A stretch of DNA of 16,966 nt from JAQVWU01 sp964628455 (GTDB lineage: Bacteria; Bacillota; Clostridia; Oscillospirales; CAG-272): NCBI GenBank assembly GCA_964628455.1, contig CAZVPD010000081.1:1-16966 (forward strand), in the 5' to 3' direction. Within the stretch, counting starts at the first letter, position 1; each line of letters begins with the position of its first letter. Shown here piece by piece: positions 1-7,319 of this stretch. A model generated the notes under the pieces. The model ran no database searches. It was not told the origin of the DNA and saw only the letters and a list, made by a program, of their open reading frames with translations. Made by a program: the position numbers and the translations under genes.

Positions 1-1
1 T

Positions 2-1921
2 TTCGGTCTCAATGAAAAGAAAAAAGCAAAAGTGATCGAAAAAGCTCTGCAAACGGATGTTCTGCCCGGGACTGTCGTATTGAACGGCGAATTTTTCACA
101 TCCGATGAAATCGAAGAAAGCCGATACACCAACGGCGGACTTTACTGTTTTGACCTGAAAACCGCCCTAAATGCGATCGGCGACCTCAATACAAAAAACG
201 CACAGGATGAAATATACCTTACCGATGCTCTGGCTTATTTTGCGGAGAGAAAAACAGTGGAGCTGCTGGCAATAACCCGAAAAGAACAGATGATGACATA
301 CAACACAAAAGAGGAGCTTTCTCAGCTCGATTTGTATTATGCATATACGGACAGAATAAGAGATCTTAAGCCGGCCTCCGTATGGAAGAGGGATATCGCC
401 GTGCAGACATATGAAATAAAAGAAAAATTTAAAATGCTATACGGTGATGACACGGTGTTTATCGAAGAACGCAAAAAAGCCTGCATCAACCTGCTTGAAT
501 CATTTATCGGGACTTACGGCGATAAAAAAATCGTCATAGCGCGCGCTCCCGGGCGTATAAATCTGATGGGACGCCATATCGACCACAGGGGAGGGGGCGT
601 CAATATGATGGCCGTCGGCTGTGAAACTCTCCTGGCCGCCGCTCCGCGTTCAGATGATTTGGTGTATATTTCCGACACGGATAAAAACTATAAAGATTAC
701 TCATTTTCGATATCGGAATCCCTTGAAGGTTATGACGGCAGATGGGAAAACGGAAGGGACGAATGGCTGAAATATATAGAAAGCGACAGAATATGCTCTG
801 CAGTCGCGCAAACCAAAGGCGAATGGATCAATTACGTTAAGTCAGCCGTTTTGCGATATCAATTTTCATGCGGTAAAAAGCTGACCGGAATGGATCTTAT
901 GCTTTCGGGAAATATTCCTGTCGCAGCCGGTCTGTCCTCTTCCTCCTCGATCGTTGTTGCGGTTTCCGAAGCGGTCGTTTGTCTTAATCGTCTTGAGATC
1001 ACCGAAAAAAAGTTTATTGATTTCTGCGGTGAAGGCGAATGGTTTTCGGGTTCAAGGGGAGGCGCCGGCGATCATGCGGCGATGAAATGCTGCCGGCGCG
1101 GGATGGTTACGCATTTCGATTTTCATCCGTTTGAGTCGGGTGAATCTGTTCCCTTTTCGCCGGATTACAGAATGATAGCGGCGAACAGCTTTATCGAGTC
1201 GAAAAAATCGGATATCGCAAAAGATAAGTTCAATCAGCGTGTCGCGTCCTATGAATTCGGGATGATGATGGTCAGGCAAAAACATCCCGAACTCATGATA
1301 TTCCGAGATCTTACCTTGCTGAATGATAAAGAAATATATACGCTGCTGCTTGAACTGCCCGAGCAAATAACAACGGATGAACTGAAAGAAATGCTTCCTA
1401 ATTACACCGAATACATCGAACATATCCAGCGCAGTCATAAAACACCGGAATATTATGAGTTGCGAAGCATTCTCTTCTATGGGATCTCGGAATGGAAGCG
1501 TTCCGAAAAATGTATGGATGCGTTGAAAAACGCGGATTATGAACTACTCGGTAAACTGATGAATATCAGCCACAATGGCGACCGGATCACGAGTGCAGGA
1601 AAAAGCTATGATTATCACACCGGAGACGCATATATTAAGGATCTTATAACGAAGGGCGCCCCGGTATATATGCAGCCGGGAGGTTATGCCTGTTCGGTCA
1701 AAGAGATCGACGATCTTGCGGATATGGTTTCCGCCCGGGAAGGTGTCATGGGCTCCGAGATAGTCGGTGCGGGACTGGGAGGCTGTCTTGTCATCCTGGT
1801 CAGAAAAGAAGCCGCAGGCAGTGTTCTGCGGTTTTTAAAATCAAATTATTATGATAAGAAAGGCTTACCGATGGGTGCGCAGGTGTATGTTCCGTGTTCC
1901 GGGTCCGGGGTATGGCACTGA
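2..1921 (+). CDS. Fused sugar nucleotidyltransferase / galactokinase-like GHMP kinase, 5' end missing
   Basis: The reading frame is open to the left edge. The GTG at 32 is only the first internal start codon, so the gene begins outside the window. Residues are numbered from that GTG. Residues 1-100 match the end of a GlmU-type nucleotidyltransferase: NGGLYCFD near 35-41 and NAQDEIYLTD near 56-65 correspond to the conserved 'NTGIYCFD...NAQGEYYLTD' region. Residues 145-629 form a complete GHMP kinase of the galactokinase branch: motif 1 APGRINLMGRHIDH (172-185), the ATP loop VAAGLSSSSS (297-306), a GAGDHAA segment (344-350) whose Asp347 sits where galactokinase has its catalytic Asp, and the C-terminal GAGLGGC (579-585). 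Inference: one polypeptide phosphorylates a sugar at C1 and then activates it to an NDP-sugar, as in the bifunctional Fkp arrangement but with different domains. The sugar cannot be told. The dehydratase gene follows 103 bases downstream. Confidence 0.85.
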   Translation, partial: FGLNEKKKAKVIEKALQTDVLPGTVVLNGEFFTSDEIEESRYTNGGLYCFDLKTALNAIGDLNTKNAQDEIYLTDALAYFAERKTVELLAITRKEQMMTYNTKEELSQLDLYYAYTDRIRDLKPASVWKRDIAVQTYEIKEKFKMLYGDDTVFIEERKKACINLLESFIGTYGDKKIVIARAPGRINLMGRHIDHRGGGVNMMAVGCETLLAAAPRSDDLVYISDTDKNYKDYSFSISESLEGYDGRWENGRDEWLKYIESDRICSAVAQTKGEWINYVKSAVLRYQFSCGKKLTGMDLMLSGNIPVAAGLSSSSSIVVAVSEAVVCLNRLEITEKKFIDFCGEGEWFSGSRGGAGDHAAMKCCRRGMVTHFDFHPFESGESVPFSPDYRMIAANSFIESKKSDIAKDKFNQRVASYEFGMMMVRQKHPELMIFRDLTLLNDKEIYTLLLELPEQITTDELKEMLPNYTEYIEHIQRSHKTPEYYELRSILFYGISEWKRSEKCMDALKNADYELLGKLMNISHNGDRITSAGKSYDYHTGDAYIKDLITKGAPVYMQPGGYACSVKEIDDLADMVSAREGVMGSEIVGAGLGGCLVILVRKEAAGSVLRFLKSNYYDKKGLPMGAQVYVPCSGSGVWH

Positions 1922-2024
1922 CTTGCTGCTGTTTTTTCGGAAAATTCAAACACAGGGACCGTATTATGCGGATTAAAAATAGTGCCGAAACAAGTGATCT
2001 TTCGCCGAAGGGAGCCGACACGAA

Positions 2025-3095
2025 ATGGAAACGATGTTCAAAGACAAAACCCTCCTGATCACCGGCGGTACCGGTTCTTTCGGCAACGCGGTCCTAGACC
2101 GCCTTCTGGAGACCGATATCGGTCAGATCCGCATTTTCTCCCGGGACGAGAAAAAACAGGACGACATGCGGCACAAATATCAGTCGGATAAAATCAAGTT
2201 CTACATCGGTGATGTTCGCGACCCGGCGTCGGTCAGAAACGCGATGCACACCGTCGATTATATTTTCCATGCCGCTGCTTTAAAACAGGTCCCCTCCTGC
2301 GAATACTTTCCGCTGGAAGCCGTTAAAACAAATGTGCTGGGAACCGAGAATGTGCTGACGGCTGCGATCGATGAAGGCGTCCGATGCGTCATCTGTCTGT
2401 CGACCGACAAAGCGGCCTATCCCGTAAACGCCATGGGAATATCCAAGGCGATGATGGAAAAGGTGATCGTCGCCAAAAGCCGCACGGTCAGTTCCGGCGG
2501 AACAAGAATCTGCTGCACGCGATACGGAAACGTGATGTGCTCCCGCGGTTCGGTGATCCCTCTTTTTATCGGGCAGATCAAAAGCGGAAAGCCTGTGACG
2601 GTGACCGATCCGAAGATGACGCGTTTTATCATGTCCCCTGATGAAGCGGTGGATCTGGTTCTTTTTGCTTTCGAACACGGAATAAACGGTGATATCCTGG
2701 TGCAGAAAGCACCTGCCTGCACGATTGGGATCCTTGCCCGGGCTGTCAGGGAACTTTTCTCGTCAGACCGGGAAACGATGATCATCGGCATCCGTCACGG
2801 CGAAAAAATGTATGAGACGCTGCTGACAAACGAGGAATGCGCGAATGCCGTTGACCTCGGGAACTTCTACCGCGTTCCGTGCGACTGCAGGGACCTTAAC
2901 TATGAAAAATATTTTACCGGAGGGGACAGGAAGCGCGATGTCCTGACCGAATTCAACTCCAACAACACCGAACTACTCGGTGTCGAAGCCGTGAAAGCGA
3001 AGCTGCTGACGCTGGCGTATGTCCGCGAGGCAATGGCTTCACTGTTAAATCCGCCGACCGGAGGAAGAAGCTTTGCGCCGGAAGGACAGAGATGA
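2025..3095 (+). CDS. capE: UDP-GlcNAc 4,6-dehydratase/epimerase, CapE/FnlA (WbjB) type
   Basis: An extended short-chain dehydrogenase of 356 residues. It has the NAD(P) loop TGGTGSFG (13-20), the STDKA stretch (126-130), and a MGISK stretch (137-141) where Met replaces the usual Tyr of YxxxK, as in the FlaA1/PseB/CapE group. The C-terminal signatures RHGEKMYETL, DLNYEKYF and EFNSNNTELL are those of CapE/FnlA/WbjB, the inverting 4,6-dehydratase that starts UDP-N-acetyl-L-fucosamine synthesis from UDP-GlcNAc. The length fits the family. AAGGGAG at 2008-2014 is placed well for the ATG at 2025; an in-frame ATG at 2034 is also possible. The next two enzymes of the UDP-FucNAc route (CapF- and CapG-like) do not follow, so either they lie elsewhere or the product feeds another sugar. 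The cytosolic role in cell-surface polysaccharide synthesis is inferred from the family. Confidence 0.85.
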   Translation: METMFKDKTLLITGGTGSFGNAVLDRLLETDIGQIRIFSRDEKKQDDMRHKYQSDKIKFYIGDVRDPASVRNAMHTVDYIFHAAALKQVPSCEYFPLEAVKTNVLGTENVLTAAIDEGVRCVICLSTDKAAYPVNAMGISKAMMEKVIVAKSRTVSSGGTRICCTRYGNVMCSRGSVIPLFIGQIKSGKPVTVTDPKMTRFIMSPDEAVDLVLFAFEHGINGDILVQKAPACTIGILARAVRELFSSDRETMIIGIRHGEKMYETLLTNEECANAVDLGNFYRVPCDCRDLNYEKYFTGGDRKRDVLTEFNSNNTELLGVEAVKAKLLTLAYVREAMASLLNPPTGGRSFAPEGQR

Positions 3096-3194
3096 ATGCT
3101 CCGTTCGCGATGACAGAGGATTCGCATCCGGTATAAGAATGAACCGCCATACTGATCGTCTTTACAGAATATAATTATCCGAAAAAAGGCGCGC

Positions 3195-3250
3195 GTCTCC
3201 GGCATCTAACGGAGACCGTATATTTGTCTTGTTTTGTTTTGTTTTGTTTT
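3195..3250 (+). terminator. Probable terminator after the dehydratase gene
   Basis: GTCTCCG (3195-3201) pairs perfectly with CGGAGAC (3210-3216) around an 8-base loop. A T-rich stretch follows (3221-3250) that includes four GTTTT units. The U-run is broken by G residues, so termination may be imperfect. Confidence 0.5.
3231..3250. repeat. GTTTT pentanucleotide repeat, 4 copies
   Basis: Four perfect GTTTT units occupy 3231-3250, between the hairpin at 3195-3216 and the 12-bp repeat. A related TCTTG/TCTTGTTT motif lies on each side. Such runs are prone to slippage, but no gene crosses this one. Confidence 0.8.
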
Positions 3251-3299
3251 AGTCTTGTTTATATAATATTATCATTCCGATATCATTTGAATAACGCGA

Positions 3300-3371
3300 T
3301 TTATATCACTTTATATATCACTTTGCATATCACTTTATATATCGCTTTGTATATCACTTTGCATAAAAATT
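3300..3371. repeat. 12-bp tandem repeat, five units plus a degenerate sixth
   Basis: The units start at 3300, 3312, 3324, 3336 and 3348, with consensus T(A/G)(T/C)ATATCACTT. One copy has ATCGCTT instead of ATCACTT. A decayed sixth unit begins at 3360 (TGCATAAAAATT). There are no spacers, so this is a minisatellite and not a CRISPR array. It lies in the convergent gap between two genes, where length change would be tolerated. Confidence 0.85.
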
Positions 3372-3459
3372 CTCAGCAATTTCGGTTATGGGACATGTGT
3401 GGCACATAAATAGTTATTTTACAGGCTGTGCGCATTTCCTCACGAGCGGATTTTCCGAT

Positions 3460-3487
3460 AAAAAAAGACGCTGAAATTCACAGCGTC
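3460..3487 (-). terminator. Rho-independent terminator of the protease gene
   Basis: GACGCTG (3467-3473) and CAGCGTC (3481-3487) form a perfect 7-bp stem with a 7-base loop. Read on the minus strand it is followed by seven T residues (3466-3460), 18 bases past the stop codon at 3506. On the plus strand an A-run and then a T-run also flank it, so it could stop transcripts from both sides. Confidence 0.85.
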
Positions 3488-3505
3488 TAAAAACTTTATT
3501 TTTTT

Positions 3506-4192
3506 CTATCTTCTCCGCTGAGAAAGGGCAATCAGGCGAATGAGCTGTGCCAGCGACAGCGCAAGCGCTCCGACATAGGTAAGAGCGGCAGCGGAAAGAA
3601 CTTTTTTCGATCCTTCCAGCTCATCCTGACTCAGCATGCCCGAATCACCCAAAATTGCGACGGCTCTGCGCGAAGCGTTGTATTCAACGGGCAGCGTGAT
3701 CAGCTGGAATACGACCACTGAACCGAACAATAGGATCCCTATATTGACAAGTCCCGTCATTCCCAGGACGATCCCGAGCAGGATCAGGGGCATGGACAGT
3801 TTCGATCCTATATTGGTCAGCGGAATGACGGCGGCGCGGAGTTTCATCGGAGAGTAGGATACGGCATACTGGATGGCGTGTCCCGCTTCGTGCGCCGCCA
3901 CGCCTACCGCGGCGACGGTAGCCGTGTCGTAAACGCTTTCGGACAGACGTATAACATTTGTCCGCGGGTCATAATGGTCGGTCAGTTCACCTGCCACCCT
4001 TTCTACTTTAACGTCTGTGATGCCTGCGGAGCGCAGGACGTTATAGGCGGCTTCCGCTCCGGTCAGGCCTCTTTGTACACGCTGACCGGAATATTTTTTA
4101 AAACTGCCCGAAACCCGTGACTGCGCCCAGATCGAAAAGATCAGCGCGGGCAGAACCAGAATCAGATAAAGCGAGTCAAACGGCAAATACAA
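3506..4192 (-). CDS. yugP: YugP-family zinc-dependent membrane metallopeptidase
   Basis: The protein is 228 residues from a TTG start at 4192. A first membrane helix (about 7-24, LYLILVLPALIFSIWAQ) is followed by a soluble part carrying TGAEAA and LTDHYDPRTN, both typical of the Zn_peptidase_2 (YugP) family. The zinc motif HEAGH is at residues 101-105. Hydrophobic helices follow at about 135-170 and again near the C terminus (LTYVGALALSLAQLIRL). The frame stays open up to an ATG at 4249, but that start lacks a ribosome site and adds a charged tail the family does not have. GGGAGGGG at 4206-4199 sits 6 bases before the TTG. Family members are membrane proteases of largely unknown substrate. 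The gene follows yhbY and ends at a strong terminator. Confidence 0.9.
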   Translation of the reverse strand: MYLPFDSLYLILVLPALIFSIWAQSRVSGSFKKYSGQRVQRGLTGAEAAYNVLRSAGITDVKVERVAGELTDHYDPRTNVIRLSESVYDTATVAAVGVAAHEAGHAIQYAVSYSPMKLRAAVIPLTNIGSKLSMPLILLGIVLGMTGLVNIGILLFGSVVVFQLITLPVEYNASRRAVAILGDSGMLSQDELEGSKKVLSAAALTYVGALALSLAQLIRLIALSQRRR

Positions 4193-4303
4193 TATTTTCC
4201 CCTCCCGAAAAATCCCGTCCCGAACATACCGGGCGCCGCATCTCCGCACCCGGGCGGAATTTTATTTTATATTTTATCATTTCACGCATGCGTCTGCCGG
4301 TCA
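4193..4303. other. Spacer between yhbY and the protease gene
   Basis: These 111 bases contain an AT-rich stretch around 4258-4280 and a perfect 10-bp palindrome ACGCATGCGT (4284-4293). I see no convincing -35/-10 pair and no T-run terminator, so readthrough from yhbY is possible. Confidence 0.4.
4199..4206 (-). promoter_or_regulatory. Ribosome binding site fixing the TTG start of the protease
   Basis: GGGAGGGG on the minus strand (4206 to 4199) is followed by 6 bases and then TTG at 4192. This position gives a protein that begins just before the first membrane helix, as expected for YugP. Confidence 0.75.
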
Positions 4304-4597
4304 CTATTCGGGAAGAAAAATTTTCTGCTTCTTCTGTGACTTTCTGTAGAGCACGATTTTACGGCCGATCACCTGAACGGGATCGGCACCCGTCTTTTGA
4401 CACAGCATTTCGCATATTTCTTTTGCCGGAAGCACCGAATTTTCGAGCACATGTATTTTGATCAGCTCGTTCGCCTCAAGCGCGCTGTCGATCAGCGCGG
4501 TATAGTTTTCGCTGTCAATCCCTTCCTTGCCCGTCTGATACCGGACATCGATCCCGTTTGCCAGCTTTCTTAAAAAGGCTCTCTGTTTCCCTGTCAT
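4304..4597 (-). CDS. yhbY: YhbY-type CRM-domain RNA-binding protein
   Basis: This 97-residue protein is a single CRM domain. It begins MTGKQRAFLRKLAN, has the GxxG RNA-binding loop in YQTGKEGID (20-28), continues ALEANELIKIHVLEN, and closes with VQVIGRKIVLYR. The family associates with pre-50S ribosomal subunits and helps ribosome assembly in the cytosol. The start is certain: AGGAGG at 4608-4603 lies 5 bases before the ATG. It follows the TIM-barrel isomerase gene by only 30 bases with no terminator between, so it may be transcribed with the sugar genes, although its role is housekeeping. The usual neighbours (obg, nadD, proB) are not seen here. Confidence 0.92.
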   Translation of the reverse strand: MTGKQRAFLRKLANGIDVRYQTGKEGIDSENYTALIDSALEANELIKIHVLENSVLPAKEICEMLCQKTGADPVQVIGRKIVLYRKSQKKQKIFLPE

Positions 4598-4627
4598 GCA
4601 ATCCTCCTGCCTGTTGTTTCTGTTTTT

Positions 4628-5434
4628 TTATTTTCCCGCGAATATTTTCAGATTCGCGACGCTTCTTTCCGCCCACTCGCTTTCGAGCTTTATCGTCTGC
4701 TCCGTGTCTCCCTCAAAGGGCGTCCACAATTCGATGATCCAGGATATACCGTCTTTTAATTTTTCTCCGGCTTTTTTGAGATCGAGCATTCCTTCTCCGA
4801 CCGGTGCGCCGGTGATATCGAATCCGAGCATAGTCGGTTTTCGCCTGATGACATAATCCTTGCAGTGAAAATTGACCGTATAGCCGCCCAGATTGTCTAT
4901 GACTTCGTCAAAACTTTCGCCGCGGCCTATATTATTGACCGCATCCAGACAAATACCCAGATACGGACTCGCGAAATATTCCATCAGAGCCTTATATTCC
5001 GACGAAAGCCGGAATTCATGGTTTTCGACGGCAAGAACGATTTTTCTCTTTTCCAGTTCCGGAAGGATCTTCCCGATGCGTCTGACCGCTTCTCTGAAGT
5101 CCGGTTTATCCGGACCGTCGCTGATCAGCGTCCTGACCAGGCTTGAGCCGGTTTTTTCCGCTGTTTCGAGATGCCGCAATAAATGCTCCGTCCCGAGTCC
5201 TCTGGTGCCGATTTCGATTTGTATACCGAACCGGCGTGCGGATTCCGCACAACTCAGGATCTCGGTTTCCGCCGTTCTCTCAAGCGGCAGGTTGTCGGCT
5301 ACCTGAACCACTTCCGTTCTCAGAAGAACGGCTTTTTCCAGCAGGCCCGGCAGCGTCAGCGGATGCGCAGGCCTTCTAAAACCGGTTATACCGGCTGCCC
5401 AGGGGTATGTCCATGAGGATATCCCTATTTTCAT
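4628..5434 (-). CDS. Sugar phosphate isomerase/epimerase-like TIM-barrel protein
   Basis: A 268-residue protein of the AP-endonuclease-2/xylose-isomerase-like TIM-barrel family. It begins MKIGISSWTYPW. The four expected metal ligands are present: Glu137 (AVENHE), Asp164 (ICLDAVNN), His190 (VNFHCKD) and Glu235 (WIIELW). Such enzymes isomerise or epimerise ketoses and related sugar acids; a few are dehydratases or decarboxylases. The substrate is not predictable from the sequence. It is the last sugar gene of the minus-strand cluster, 21 bases after the ApnO-like gene. The ribosome site is weak (GGCGG ending about 4 bases before the ATG), so translation may depend on coupling. Confidence 0.85.
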   Translation of the reverse strand: MKIGISSWTYPWAAGITGFRRPAHPLTLPGLLEKAVLLRTEVVQVADNLPLERTAETEILSCAESARRFGIQIEIGTRGLGTEHLLRHLETAEKTGSSLVRTLISDGPDKPDFREAVRRIGKILPELEKRKIVLAVENHEFRLSSEYKALMEYFASPYLGICLDAVNNIGRGESFDEVIDNLGGYTVNFHCKDYVIRRKPTMLGFDITGAPVGEGMLDLKKAGEKLKDGISWIIELWTPFEGDTEQTIKLESEWAERSVANLKIFAGK

Positions 5435-5455
5435 AAGACCGCCGCTTTCGCCGTA

Positions 5456-6283
5456 TTATTTGTCAAGATGCAGCATCTCGCGCAGAACTTCCTGAATATT
5501 CTCCCGCTTGAAAACATCCTTCCAGTCGTCCCGCAGAACATGCCTGCGGCCGTAATCGACCGCTATCATGGCAGCATCCGAAAACGGATTGCTGCTTTTT
5601 AATACGATGGCAAGCGGGATCTGAATGTGTCCGAGTAAAAACGATTCCGCAGCGGGTCTCGGAACACCGCAAAGGACCGCTTCCTCGATGGCTTCTTTCA
5701 TGACGGTCGCGCACAGAGCGATGACCACTTCGGCTGCGGCGGGTTCCAATACAGCCATTTGTTCTACCGTAATTCTGAAACTCTCCCGCACGGGACTGAA
5801 CATGCTTTTGCACAATTCATCCGCTTCAATGAATTTGCTTTCTTCGCCTTGTAAAAGAGCAATGACGATATCCTGCACCGCGGCTGTTCCTCCGAAAAGG
5901 TCGGCTTTTTCTTCGGGGGTGTTTCTTTCTCCGAAAAGAGGAGGATGGCACGGGTGCGTCACGACAAAAGTGCAGTCATCGCGTAAAGTCAGCCTGCCGG
6001 CATATGCGGCCGCCGGATCAAGGGTGATGACCGTAGCGCCTGTTTTAAGCAGCGGAACCAATCTTGCCGAAAGGTTCGGCAGCGCCGCGTCCGGCAGAGC
6101 AAAAACGACGGTATCCGCAGCGGGTACGGCATCCTCGGTCACCCATGCCTTCACACCCAGGGCAGTCAGTTCATCAAGTCCTGCCCTGTCTTTTTCGCAT
6201 CCGACAAAATCATATCCGTATTTTATCAGATTAGGGATGATTCTCCTCCCCATTTTTCCGCCGGCTCCGATCAAAGCGATCAT
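5456..6283 (-). CDS. NAD(P)-binding PDGH_C-family dehydrogenase, D-apionate oxidoisomerase (ApnO)-like
   Basis: The protein has 275 residues. An N-terminal Rossmann fold starts at once with MIALIGAGGKMG (GxGGxMG at 6-12). Residues 100-275 look like the all-helical PDGH_C domain, with the striking motif THPCHPPLFGE (109-119) that I associate with this family. PDGH_C proteins include phosphogluconate-dehydrogenase-like enzymes and, from memory, the D-apionate oxidoisomerase ApnO, which oxidises and rearranges a branched sugar acid. The sequence shows the family, but the exact substrate is inference. GGGGGAG lies 9 bases before the ATG and overlaps the end of the preceding dehydrogenase gene, only 4 bases upstream, so the two are certainly co-expressed. 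Confidence 0.8.
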   Translation of the reverse strand: MIALIGAGGKMGRRIIPNLIKYGYDFVGCEKDRAGLDELTALGVKAWVTEDAVPAADTVVFALPDAALPNLSARLVPLLKTGATVITLDPAAAYAGRLTLRDDCTFVVTHPCHPPLFGERNTPEEKADLFGGTAAVQDIVIALLQGEESKFIEADELCKSMFSPVRESFRITVEQMAVLEPAAAEVVIALCATVMKEAIEEAVLCGVPRPAAESFLLGHIQIPLAIVLKSSNPFSDAAMIAVDYGRRHVLRDDWKDVFKRENIQEVLREMLHLDK

Positions 6284-6287
6284 TCTT

Positions 6288-7319
6288 TTATTCTCCCCCG
6301 TTTATTTGTATTTCGCCGACCGGCACGACCCTGTTTTCATCACACGATCTCATAGCAGCAAAAACAAGCCGCATGGTTTTTAAATTGTCGGACATGCTGG
6401 TGACGGCCGGAATTCCTCTTTCGAATGTATCCGTCAGCATGGCAAGACAATTCGGAATCGCGGCAAAGACGTGCGCGCCGTGAATTTCCCTTTCCTGATC
6501 CGGGATATAGGGCAGTGCTTCGCATATTGTTTTTTCGCGGTATGTTTCGATGCCGTTTTGCCTGAGGATGATCTCGTTGTCCCTCGTTATGATCAGCTGC
6601 GCGTTTTCGCCGATCATATTCACCTTATAATCGAAATCATGGACGAGATTGCAGCTGATCACTGCGCCGTTCGCGCCTGTCAGTATCGAAAGAGCGCTGT
6701 CGTCCAGTTTCAGGTCTTCATATTCGCAGACTGCTTTCGAATAAACATCCGTCATTTCACCGAAAAGGAATCTTGCGACGTCAAACAGGTGGGGACCCAT
6801 GTCACGGAGCGCCATATGGTCCTGTGCCGCCAGGGCAGGCTGAACGCCGATGATCTTTCGATCGGGTGATTTCAGCTGCAGTTCTGCTCTCAGAAGTCTG
6901 CCGGTTATGCCGGATTCAAGCAATTGTTTTGCCCTTATAAACTGAGGCTGATATCTGAAATTTTCGTGAACGGCATTCCATATCCCGTTATCATCACACA
7001 ACCTCTGCATTTTGACGCAGGTTTTATAATCCTGCGCCATGGGCTTCTGGCAGATAACCGGTTTCCCGTATTTTACGCTGAGTTCCGTGATTTCCGGATG
7101 GGCGCACGGATCCGTTATAATGTCGCACAGGTCGAAATCGCATGTTTCAAAGAGTTCTTCCCTGTCGTCATACACTTTTTTTATATGGAATCTCGCTGCC
7201 GATTCCTGTGCTTTGCATTTGGTCCTGTTCCATATACCCGTTATCTCGGCACCGAGGGACTGCCACGCGGCGATCTGAAACTGCGACCAGTAACCCGCCC
7301 CGAAAACTGCCACTTTCAT
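6288..7319 (-). CDS. Gfo/Idh/MocA-family oxidoreductase
   Basis: This 343-residue protein has the N-terminal NAD(P) loop VFGAGYWSQ (5-13), a CQKPMAQ segment (90-96) where the family has its EKP motif (Glu replaced by Gln here), and the C-terminal domain signature DMGPHLFDVARFLFGE (173-188) with the likely catalytic His177. Family members oxidise sugars, inositols or sugar acids, often giving a lactone or a keto group. The gene overlaps the amidohydrolase by ATGA at 7316-7319 and has AGAAGG just before its start. The Gln for Glu in the EKP motif is unusual, but the Lys that matters most is kept. The substrate is unknown, and the neighbours point to sugar or sugar-acid breakdown. Confidence 0.88.
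   Translation of the reverse strand: MKVAVFGAGYWSQFQIAAWQSLGAEITGIWNRTKCKAQESAARFHIKKVYDDREELFETCDFDLCDIITDPCAHPEITELSVKYGKPVICQKPMAQDYKTCVKMQRLCDDNGIWNAVHENFRYQPQFIRAKQLLESGITGRLLRAELQLKSPDRKIIGVQPALAAQDHMALRDMGPHLFDVARFLFGEMTDVYSKAVCEYEDLKLDDSALSILTGANGAVISCNLVHDFDYKVNMIGENAQLIITRDNEIILRQNGIETYREKTICEALPYIPDQEREIHGAHVFAAIPNCLAMLTDTFERGIPAVTSMSDNLKTMRLVFAAMRSCDENRVVPVGEIQINGGE

Larger units (their letters stand above)
3096..3505. other. Gene-free stretch with repeats and two terminator hairpins
   Basis: No convincing gene lies in these 410 bases. They hold a hairpin after the dehydratase (3195-3216), four copies of GTTTT (3231-3250), an AT-rich 12-bp tandem repeat (3300-3371) and the terminator of the converging protease gene (3460-3487). 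A plus-strand frame at 3224-3409 is open only because the 12-bp repeat keeps frame, and it encodes a repetitive YITL-type peptide. A 14-codon frame starting at 3092, overlapping the dehydratase stop, has nothing to support it. Confidence 0.7.

Noticed and set aside
3092..3136. Fourteen-codon frame overlapping the dehydratase stop as ATGA
   Set aside because: It is too short to judge and has no recognisable content. The overlap alone is not enough.
3300..3371. Possible CRISPR array
   Set aside because: The units are directly adjacent with no spacers and are only 12 bp long.
3224..3409. Plus-strand open frame of 61 codons with YITL-type repeats
   Set aside because: It is open only because the 12-bp repeat is a multiple of three. 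It has no ribosome site and starts within a GTTTT run.
5625..6383. Plus-strand frame of 252 codons
   Set aside because: It is antisense to the ApnO-like gene, its serine-rich translation is a shadow of that gene, and it has no ribosome site.
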